Shown here: piece by piece, positions 1-4,944 of the stretch
Position numbering within the stretch: the stretch's first letter is position 1
Layout: every line of letters begins with the position of its first letter
NCBI GenBank assembly: GCA_030049565.1
Contig: JASIKQ010000638.1
Location: forward strand, 1-6,627
Origin: Candidatus Sulfotelmatobacter sp.
GTDB taxonomy: Bacteria; Acidobacteriota; Terriglobia; Terriglobales; Acidobacteriaceae
DNA length: 6,627 nt
Reading direction: 5' to 3'
Made by a program: the position numbers and the translations under genes
The notes under the pieces: generated by a model
Told to the model about the DNA's origin: nothing
Seen by the model: the letters and a program-made list of their open reading frames with translations, nothing else
Databases searched by the model: none

Positions 1-398
1 AGCGCGCCAACCAAAGCCAAATATTTTAAGTGCCTCATACAGTCCCCTTGTCTCAGATCGCGCTTTCCGCTTCGCGAGCCCGACCCGCCGGTCTTCCAGA
101 TCTCTTTTTCCGAAAGCACCTACTGTATTGGAACTCAAACAAAGAAGAAAAGTTGCAGCCTCTGGGATGGCCGATTTCAGCCACCGCGCGTGAAATCAAC
201 CACTTACAGGACATCGCGGAATCCTCTGAAAAGGGGGACTATCCAGCCGTATACGCTAGCGTAGGTTGGAAATTCGGGATGATAGACGAAATTCTATGTC
301 GAACCCAAAAAGAATAAAGTTCAGGCTCGAAGCAAGCAAAATCGAGACATAGGTCTTCTGAGCACAATTTGAGGATTAATGCCCACATCAACTTGCGT
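1..398. other. Left-edge region without a confident gene
   Basis: This stretch lies downstream of (3' to) the response regulator gene that ends at 399. All three plus-strand frames stay open for the first 190 bases or so, which makes open frames here weak evidence of coding. The only candidate is the 95-codon ORF at 30-317, listed separately. No clear terminator hairpin with a T-run follows the regulator stop codon on the minus strand. I see no tRNA-like fold, repeat array or recognisable promoter here. Confidence 0.5.
30..317 (+). CDS. Weak hypothetical ORF, 95 codons
   Basis: This open frame begins with GTG directly after an in-frame TAA at 27-29, so it cannot extend to the left. No Shine-Dalgarno sequence precedes the GTG. 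The first 35 residues are Arg/Pro/Ser-rich and do not look like folded protein. Residues 30-95 are better mixed, with Trp, Lys-Glu pairs and alternating hydrophobic and charged residues, and resemble a small soluble protein. I recognise no family or motif. It runs towards the minus-strand regulator gene, so the two would converge. It may be the remnant of a longer gene, a small real gene with a different start, or chance. The lack of a ribosome site and the equally open neighbouring frames make chance the most likely explanation. Confidence 0.25.
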   Translation: MPHTVPLSQIALSASRARPAGLPDLFFRKHLLYWNSNKEEKLQPLGWPISATAREINHLQDIAESSEKGDYPAVYASVGWKFGMIDEILCRTQKE

Positions 399-1256
399 CT
401 AGGAAGGTTTCTTGGGTGAAACCGAACTGAAGCCGTCTCCGTTCGAAGGAGCCGTCGGTGCCGCGGGAGCGGCGCCTGCCGCGGCACTCGCTACGGCGGT
501 GTGGGCAGAAGGTGGGGCTGCATCGGATGGCGCGGGCGGCGGTTTCACTCCATCGACCACGTGATGGCTCAGGCAATACAGAGCCAATTCCAGGCGATCG
601 GCGACGCCCAGTTTGTCATACACCTTGCGCAGATAATTTTTTACCACCTGCTCGGTAGTCCCTACGCGGGCAGCAATCTCTTTGTTCTTCATCCCCTGCG
701 TGACGCAGGAGACGATCACAGATTCTTTGGGCGTAAGCTGAACTTTGGGCCGCGCTCCCGAGGGTCGCAGGTTGTGGCCGCGGAAGGCTTCCATCACCCA
801 ATGAATGGCGTGGCTCTCGAGCCAGGGTTCACCGGCGGCGACTTTGCGTAAGCAATCGACCATGACTTCCGGTTCGACTTCACGCGACAAAATGCCGTGG
901 GCGCCGCGGCGGAACAGGTCGAGTGTCAACTGTTCATCGGATGTTGGCGTGACCACGACGATTTTTAGTTGCGGAGCGTGCCGCAGAAGTTCGCTCACCC
1001 CCTCCACTGGATTGGGCGCCAGCGCCGACTCGAAGATCAGCACGTCGGCGGAAAACTTGGTAACGGCAGATTGGGTTTGCGGAAAGGTTTCAGCCTGGCC
1101 GACCACGCGGATGTCATCTTCCAGCGCGAACACCTTGCGCAAGCCGGCGCGGAAAATTGCCTGGGTATCGGCGAGGATCACGCGAATCAACTGGCCTGCG
1201 CCGTTGCTTCCGTGAACGCCGTGATTTTCACCCATGCTGACCGAAGTGCTTGCCAT
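399..1256 (-). CDS. NarL/LuxR-family response regulator with degenerate receiver domain
   Basis: This is a DNA-binding regulator of about 285 residues (numbering below counts one upstream TTG codon as residue 1). An N-terminal receiver-like domain spans about residues 24-142 and a LuxR-type helix-turn-helix about 172-232. The HTH carries the family hallmarks: LTPKE, GMKNKEIA, the recognition-helix segment VVKNYL, and KLGVADRLELA. A Pro/Ala/Ser-rich tail, probably disordered, fills residues 238-286. The receiver lacks its usual chemistry. The phosphoacceptor position has Glu77, the acidic pair is Asp31-Thr32 rather than Asp-Asp, and the conserved Lys is Arg126; Thr104 is kept. It is therefore probably not switched by classical phosphorylation. 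I chose ATG at 1256 because AAGGAA sits 5 nt upstream; the TTG at 1259 would sit too close to it. The gene lies 24 nt after the PilZ gene and probably shares its transcript. No histidine kinase gene lies nearby. The family assignment is firm; target genes are unknown. Confidence 0.93.
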   Translation of the reverse strand: MASTSVSMGENHGVHGSNGAGQLIRVILADTQAIFRAGLRKVFALEDDIRVVGQAETFPQTQSAVTKFSADVLIFESALAPNPVEGVSELLRHAPQLKIVVVTPTSDEQLTLDLFRRGAHGILSREVEPEVMVDCLRKVAAGEPWLESHAIHWVMEAFRGHNLRPSGARPKVQLTPKESVIVSCVTQGMKNKEIAARVGTTEQVVKNYLRKVYDKLGVADRLELALYCLSHHVVDGVKPPPAPSDAAPPSAHTAVASAAAGAAPAAPTAPSNGDGFSSVSPKKPS

Positions 1257-1261
1257 CAATC

Positions 1262-1267
1262 TTCCTT
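1262..1267 (-). promoter_or_regulatory. Ribosome binding site of the response regulator
   Basis: On the minus strand AAGGAA lies 5 nt before the ATG at 1256. It decides between this ATG and the TTG one codon upstream, which would leave only 2 nt of spacing. It lies within the 24-nt gap after the PilZ stop codon, which supports translation of the regulator from a shared transcript. Confidence 0.7.
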
Positions 1268-1280
1268 CTGTTGGTCGCGC

Positions 1281-1730
1281 CTATGTCCGCTCGAAATGGT
1301 ACTCGTCTATCACCACGCCCACGCCGCGGCGTCCGCGATCGTCAAAGCTGCGAACCACCCGGCCATGGCAGTCGATTTGTATGTCACCGGCGGAGCCGAC
1401 CACGTCTCCCGGAAGCAGAATGGTGAAGTCGACGATCGATCCGACGGGCACATCGCGGTCCATGGCGAACAGAACGCCGTTGGCGGAAATATTTTGCGTC
1501 TCGGCCGCGCACGCACCGATCTGCGACTTCACTTCCACCGGCAGATGAAGAGGAAATCGCGGGGCGCTCTGCATTTCGGCGTAGTGCCGGATCGCAGTCT
1601 GCGCCTGCGCTTCCATCAGTGCCTGCTGTTCGAGTTCTTCGTTGCCCGCCACCGCGTGATGAACCTTTCTTACGGAGCGCACTGCGCGGTGCGCATCCAG
1701 ATTTACGCGCAACTTATGGGCAGCGTACAC
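1281..1730 (-). CDS. PilZ-domain protein with incomplete c-di-GMP motif
   Basis: This is a small protein of up to 149 residues whose C-terminal part (about 57-147) matches the PilZ beta-barrel, the family that typically binds cyclic di-GMP. RFPLHLPVEV opens the domain. NISANG (80-85) is the conserved (D/N)xSxxG motif, followed by the strands GVLFAM, GSIVDFTILLP, CHGRVVRS and RGVGVVIDEYHF. The usual RxxxR motif is incomplete: only Arg58 is present, and its partner position holds Gln54 or His62 depending on register. Ligand binding is therefore uncertain. Residues 1-56 form a helical, charged leader. The start is not settled. GTG at 1730 opens the longest frame but has no good ribosome site. 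ATG at 1616 (residue 39) keeps the whole domain and gives 111 residues. No membrane segment is seen. It precedes the response regulator by 24 nt, which suggests joint expression and possibly partnership. Family is confident; start and ligand are not. Confidence 0.85.
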   Translation of the reverse strand: MYAAHKLRVNLDAHRAVRSVRKVHHAVAGNEELEQQALMEAQAQTAIRHYAEMQSAPRFPLHLPVEVKSQIGACAAETQNISANGVLFAMDRDVPVGSIVDFTILLPGDVVGSAGDIQIDCHGRVVRSFDDRGRRGVGVVIDEYHFERT

Positions 1731-1865
1731 CCATGAACCACGCCTGCAAAGTTACTGAAGTCATGGAACGAGTGAGCGCTAAATGCTTTGGGATCTGTAA
1801 ATTAGAGGGAATTTACGGCGCACTTCCGGAGGACCACGGCTAAGGGACAAAAAACCACCATGCGC
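1731..1865. promoter_or_regulatory. Spacer between tldE and the PilZ gene, likely promoter region
   Basis: This 135-nt gap follows the tldE stop on the minus strand and precedes the PilZ GTG. It is long enough to hold a promoter for the PilZ-regulator pair. On the minus strand TTTACA (5 of 6 to TTGACA) occurs around 1794-1799, but I find no convincing -10 box at the right distance. A run of six T on the minus strand (1849-1854) follows the tldE stop without a convincing stem before it. Whether tldE transcription ends here cannot be decided by eye. Confidence 0.35.
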
Positions 1866-3263
1866 CTAGAACTTCGTCACTTCCGTGAAATTAAAGTCGC
1901 GAATTTTCATGGCGGGCACAACCATGTCGAACGATTCCTCTCCGCAGGCGCGCACGGGCACGCTCATGGCTTCGACATGGGAAAGCATGTGGATCAGACT
2001 CTCGTTAAAGCGGAAGTTGCGCACGCCTCCACGCAGGCGCCCGTTTTCAATCAGAAATGTGCCGTCGCGGGTCATGCCAGTAACGATTTTCTCGTAAGGA
2101 TCGACTTCCCGGATGTACCACAACCGCGTGACGAGCACGCCACGCTCAGTGCAGGAAATCATGTGCTCCAAACTTTGCGTATTCTGCGGCGCCACAAAAA
2201 CAATATTCAGCGGCATCTCACCCATCTCGTTAGGCAAGGGAAAGCCATGGCCGGTAGGTTCAACCAGACCGACTTTATCTTTGAACCCTGACTTCTTCAT
2301 GCGCGCGGCGGTTGCTCGCGCGTAGACCACGCGTTTGACCACTCCATGTTCGACCAGCGGCACGCGCAGGCGTCGCATGCCTTCGCCATCGAAGGGAGAT
2401 CCGGTTTGCAGTGGATGACTGACGTCGTCCCAAATGGTGATGTTTTCGCCAAACAGTTGGCTGCCAATGCGGCCAGTAAGAAATGAACGCTGGTCGAGAA
2501 TCGCCATGCCGGAGTAGTCCCAGAACATGAACCCGACAATATCGAGCGCCGCTGAGGGCTCGAGGATTACCGCGTACTTGCCGGGTGGGATTTCTTCAGG
2601 ATGCGCGGCGTCGATCGCCTTCCGCGCGGCAGTTTCGGCCATCGCAAGCGGATCGAGGTTCGACACGTTGGGCGAGTTGGCCTTCTGCCACCCCGAAGAA
2701 TCAGCTCCCAGCATGGTTACGGAAACTTCCGCCAGGGTCTGCGTATGCCATTGGCTCAGGCCGCGCGAATTGAAAATGCCCTCGACGGATTCGGAAGAGG
2801 AATAGATTCCCGCGGTAATGAGCTTGTGTTTCCCGGCAACGTTGACGATTTGCTTAACGGCTTCGGCCCGAAGCTGCGGCGTAATAGCTGCAGTCTCCGC
2901 AAAATGGCGCGATGGCGTGGCTTTGAGGCGCTCGTCCGCGCTGCCATCCGCTTCGCGCGAATCCGGCATGGGCAGAAGATCCGGGTCAGGATGCTGTACT
3001 TTGGCTAAGGCTTCCGATGCCGCAACCACTCTCCGTAAACTGTCTTCATCAAACTTGTTCGTCGAAGCCCGGGCCGTACGCCCACCAAAAGCCGTACGTA
3101 CCGAGAGAAGGTGATTCTCATCCTCGACATTCTGATGGATGGTGTTATTGGCGAAACGGGTAAGCGCGAATCCCCCGCCGGAGATGAGGATTTCGATCTC
3201 GTCGGCGCGTGAAAATTTTCTGATGCGATCAAAAATATCGGCAGCACGTTCTTGGGTTAGCAT
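1866..3263 (-). CDS. tldE: TldE/PmbA, non-catalytic partner of the TldD peptidase
   Basis: This 465-residue protein is a full-length member of the TldD/PmbA (modulator of DNA gyrase) family. In characterised pairs TldE joins TldD to form a heteromeric peptidase that completes microcin B17 maturation, degrades the CcdA antitoxin and trims unfolded peptides in the cytoplasm. The N-terminal domain (about 10-230) is the family's dimerisation and substrate-channel fold. The C-terminal domain shows the family signatures FDGEGMRR (291-298), RLWYIREVDPYEKIVTGMTRDGTF (about 380-403), GRLRGGVRNFRFNESL and the closing VVPAMKIRDFNFT (448-460). The HExxxH zinc motif is absent: the equivalent region reads SAALDIVGFMF, as expected for the non-catalytic subunit. 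The ATG at 3263 is the natural start, with only the weak purine run AAGA before it. It follows tldD by 38 nt on the same strand, and a short octamer repeat fills that gap. The real substrate in this organism is unknown. Confidence 0.93.
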   Translation of the reverse strand: MLTQERAADIFDRIRKFSRADEIEILISGGGFALTRFANNTIHQNVEDENHLLSVRTAFGGRTARASTNKFDEDSLRRVVAASEALAKVQHPDPDLLPMPDSREADGSADERLKATPSRHFAETAAITPQLRAEAVKQIVNVAGKHKLITAGIYSSSESVEGIFNSRGLSQWHTQTLAEVSVTMLGADSSGWQKANSPNVSNLDPLAMAETAARKAIDAAHPEEIPPGKYAVILEPSAALDIVGFMFWDYSGMAILDQRSFLTGRIGSQLFGENITIWDDVSHPLQTGSPFDGEGMRRLRVPLVEHGVVKRVVYARATAARMKKSGFKDKVGLVEPTGHGFPLPNEMGEMPLNIVFVAPQNTQSLEHMISCTERGVLVTRLWYIREVDPYEKIVTGMTRDGTFLIENGRLRGGVRNFRFNESLIHMLSHVEAMSVPVRACGEESFDMVVPAMKIRDFNFTEVTKF

Positions 3264-3266
3264 TCT

Positions 3267-3279
3267 TAGAGTTTCTCTA
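3267..3279 (-). other. Small hairpin just before the tldE start codon
   Basis: On the minus strand TAGAGAAACTCTA can fold into a 5-bp stem with an AAA loop. It ends 3 nt before the ATG of tldE and begins 2 nt after a GGAGG sequence (3286-3282). If folded, it would bring the GGAGG to an effective distance of about 5 nt from the ATG instead of 18. The stem is short and its stability is marginal, so this is a possibility, not a demonstrated element. Confidence 0.3.
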
Positions 3280-3297
3280 TGCCTCCGTGCCTCTGTG
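3274..3297 (-). repeat. Three tandem purine-rich octamers between tldD and tldE
   Basis: On the minus strand the octamers CACAGAGG, CACGGAGG and CATAGAGA follow one another without gaps, starting 5 nt after the tldD stop codon. They share the pattern CAYRGAGR. From memory, degenerate arrays of this CACAGAGG type recur between genes in several environmental bacterial genomes; this was not checked here. The middle unit contains GGAGG, a perfect Shine-Dalgarno core, but it is 18 nt from the tldE ATG. I see no second copy elsewhere in the window. Confidence 0.65.
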
Positions 3298-3302
3298 GTG
3301 AA

Positions 3303-4769
3303 CTAACTGCCCTTATACGCGCTTCCCACTTTGATTCCTCGAAACCGCGACGGGGCGGCGCCGTGCCCGGTTCCCATCACCTGCTGCGGCTGGCCTTTGC
3401 CGCAATTCGGCGTACCCCAGAGCGTCCACTCGTCGCGTGAGCAAATCGCATCCAGCGAATTCCAGAATTCGGTGGTAATTCCTGAATACGATGGATTCTT
3501 CAGCATGCGAACTCGCTTGCCATTCTTGATTTCCCAGCCAATCTCGCATCCGAACTGAAAGTTGAAGCGCTTGTCGTCAATCGACCACGAGCGGTTGGTC
3601 TGCATGAAAATGGCGCGATCGGTCGATGCAATTAGTTGCTCCAAACTCAACGGTTTCTCGCCCGGAAGCAGGCTGATGTTGGTCATGCGAATTATGGGCA
3701 GACGATTCCATCCCTCGGCGCGAAGCGTTCCCCCGCTCCGATTTTCGCCGATGGCATGCACGGTCTCGCGCGAGCTAAGGTAGCCGGTGAACAATCCCTG
3801 AGTGATGATTGGTGTGCACTGCGCGGGTACGCCTTCGTCATCGAATCCAAATGTCCCCAGCCCAGGCCCGTGCTCCTGGCGCGCATCGGCGACGACGTTC
3901 ACAATGTCGCTGCCATAGCGCAGCGTGCGCAACTTATCGAGCGTCAGAAACGACGTCCCGGCAAAGTTCGCCTCCATGCCCAGCACGCGATCCAGCTCAA
4001 TGGGGTGCCCGATCGACTCATGAATCTGCAGACCTAATTGTGAGCTGTCAAGAATGATGTCGAAGGCGCCCTCGGGGCAGCGGTCGGCGTGATGCAGCGC
4101 AACCGCTTCTTCCGCAATATGGCGGGCGTTCTGCACCAGTTGTAACTCGTCAATTAACTCATATCCTTTGTTTTGCCACTGGCCGCCATAAGAATTCGGA
4201 TACGATCGCTTCTGAATCTCATTTCCCGCAAACGCATACGCCGTGTAGCCCGCGCCTGTCGAGTATTTGGTCTGATGAATGTCGCTGCCTTCCGAGGAAG
4301 CAAACCATTGCTCGTCGCGGTGAAAATTGAGATTGGTCTCAGCCAGCGTGACGCCTGCGATGGAGCGCAATTCAGAATCGACCTTCAGCAGCAAATCGAT
4401 ATTCTGCTCAACCGAGATCGAGAACGGGTTGATTGCATGCGGCGTAGTCCACTCGGCGATTACGGGCTTCTCTGGAGCAAGCTGCACGTCTTTCTGCTTG
4501 ACACGCGCCGAGGCGCAGGCGACCTCGACGGCGCGAGCCGCCGTCGCTTCCACACCGGAGCGAGAGAGATCTTCCGAGGCGGCAAAGCCCCATGCCCCAT
4601 TAGCAATCACGCGAACGCTCATGCCCAAAGATTCGGCATCGGCGGCGCTGCCCACTTTCCCATTTTTCGTGCTGAGAGCACGGCTTCTCTGGCTTACAAT
4701 GCGCGCGTCGCCATAGCTCGCGCCCCGCAGAGTGGCAACGTTCAAGGCCCAATTCGCAGCGTCTTTCAT
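3303..4769 (-). CDS. tldD: TldD zinc metallopeptidase subunit
   Basis: This 488-residue protein is a full-length TldD, the catalytic subunit of the TldD/TldE peptidase. The zinc-binding helix is HESIGH (250-255), an HExxxH motif, followed by PIELDRVLG. The third expected ligand, a late Cys, is present as Cys456 in NCGKGQP, the usual C-terminal signature of TldD, followed by GTGHGAAPSRFRGIKVG. Between them lie the family segments FGFDDEGVPAQ (307-317), GLFTGYLSSRETVHAIG and the NISLLPGE segment. The N-terminal half (about 1-230) is the substrate-channel domain. There is no signal peptide or membrane segment, so the enzyme is cytoplasmic. The ATG at 4769 is preceded by a weak GGA at 8-nt spacing. 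It is the first gene of a tldD-tldE unit and is divergent from asnA across a 175-nt control region. No RiPP precursor or modification enzyme is visible in the window, so a housekeeping peptide-clearing role is as likely as peptide maturation. Identification is firm. Confidence 0.95.
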   Translation of the reverse strand: MKDAANWALNVATLRGASYGDARIVSQRSRALSTKNGKVGSAADAESLGMSVRVIANGAWGFAASEDLSRSGVEATAARAVEVACASARVKQKDVQLAPEKPVIAEWTTPHAINPFSISVEQNIDLLLKVDSELRSIAGVTLAETNLNFHRDEQWFASSEGSDIHQTKYSTGAGYTAYAFAGNEIQKRSYPNSYGGQWQNKGYELIDELQLVQNARHIAEEAVALHHADRCPEGAFDIILDSSQLGLQIHESIGHPIELDRVLGMEANFAGTSFLTLDKLRTLRYGSDIVNVVADARQEHGPGLGTFGFDDEGVPAQCTPIITQGLFTGYLSSRETVHAIGENRSGGTLRAEGWNRLPIIRMTNISLLPGEKPLSLEQLIASTDRAIFMQTNRSWSIDDKRFNFQFGCEIGWEIKNGKRVRMLKNPSYSGITTEFWNSLDAICSRDEWTLWGTPNCGKGQPQQVMGTGHGAAPSRFRGIKVGSAYKGS

Positions 4770-4843
4770 GACTCAATTCCAATCTATCACGGAGCCTGGA
4801 AGCGATACGGTGAGTACCTGTTGTTATTTCCCGCACCCTAAGT

Positions 4844-4859
4844 AGTGATGGCAATCACT
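4844..4859. promoter_or_regulatory. Perfect 16-bp palindrome, possible CRP/FNR-type operator
   Basis: AGTGATGGCAATCACT has perfect 6-bp arms around a 4-nt centre. Its core GTGA-N6-TCAC has the same half-sites and spacing as the CRP-family consensus TGTGA-N6-TCACA, though the outermost bases are A and T instead of T and A. It overlaps a second palindrome at 4851-4869. That it is an operator is an inference; the same bases could instead form an RNA stem if transcribed. Confidence 0.4.
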
Positions 4860-4869
4860 GAATGATTGC
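4851..4869. other. Second, overlapping inverted repeat in the asnA upstream region
   Basis: GCAATCA and TGATTGC are perfect 7-bp inverted arms around a 5-nt loop, CTGAA. The left arm shares bases 4854-4857 with the right arm of the palindrome at 4844-4859, so the two stems cannot form at once. It could be a second protein site or an alternative RNA hairpin. Confidence 0.4.
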
Positions 4870-4893
4870 AGGGATGGCAGTTCAATCGATACT
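4866..4893 (+). promoter_or_regulatory. Possible asnA promoter
   Basis: TTGCAG (4866-4871) and GATACT (4888-4893) are separated by 16 nt and resemble sigma-70 -35 and -10 boxes, matching 3 of 6 and 4 of 6 bases. A transcript starting near 4900 would have a leader of about 45 nt before the asnA ATG. The match is weak and other placements are possible. Confidence 0.22.
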
Positions 4894-4933
4894 GGAAGAC
4901 TCCGCCGTTGCGAAGCGGAAATCTGTGATGCTG

Positions 4934-4939
4934 AAGGAG
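4934..4939 (+). promoter_or_regulatory. Ribosome binding site of asnA
   Basis: AAGGAG lies 5 nt before the ATG at 4945. This strong match supports the upstream start, and so the extra N-terminal residues of this AsnA. Confidence 0.85.
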
Positions 4940-4944
4940 AACTC

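Larger units (their letters stand above)
4770..4944. promoter_or_regulatory. Divergent control region between tldD and asnA
   Basis: This 175-nt gap must hold start sites for both the leftward tldD and the rightward asnA. It contains overlapping palindromes (4844-4869), a small hairpin at 4901-4919 (stem TCCGC/GCGGA, 9-nt loop) and a strong ribosome site before asnA. The palindromes lie about 75-100 nt from each start codon, where one bound protein could affect both genes. Confidence 0.6.

Noticed and set aside
1..264. Open plus-strand frames 1 and 2 from the left edge, considered as the tail of a gene entering the window
   Set aside because: All three plus-strand frames are open over the same stretch, none gives a recognisable protein end, and residue composition is Arg/Ser/Pro-rich in each.
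969..1736. A 255-codon plus-strand open frame opposite the response regulator and PilZ genes
   Set aside because: It is antisense to two genes with clear family motifs, its translation is rich in His and Arg with no recognisable domain, and no ribosome site precedes it.
1849..1854. Six T on the minus strand shortly after the tldE stop, considered as an intrinsic terminator
   Set aside because: No GC-rich stem lies immediately before the T-run, so the main requirement for an intrinsic terminator is missing.
1802..1861. A 19-codon minus-strand ORF starting 4 nt after the tldE stop, considered as a possible TldD/TldE peptide substrate
   Set aside because: It has no ribosome site, no leader-core pattern, only two Cys and no modification enzymes nearby; an ORF this short is expected by chance.
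4173..4841. A 222-codon plus-strand open frame opposite tldD
   Set aside because: It lies antisense to the conserved N-terminal half of tldD, is Arg-rich with low-complexity runs, and shows no domain; a shadow of the GC-rich coding strand.
4901..4944. Small hairpin before the asnA ribosome site, considered as a T-box or other riboswitch
   Set aside because: The leader is too short for a T-box, no T-box core sequence is present, and the 5-bp stem with a 9-nt loop is weak.
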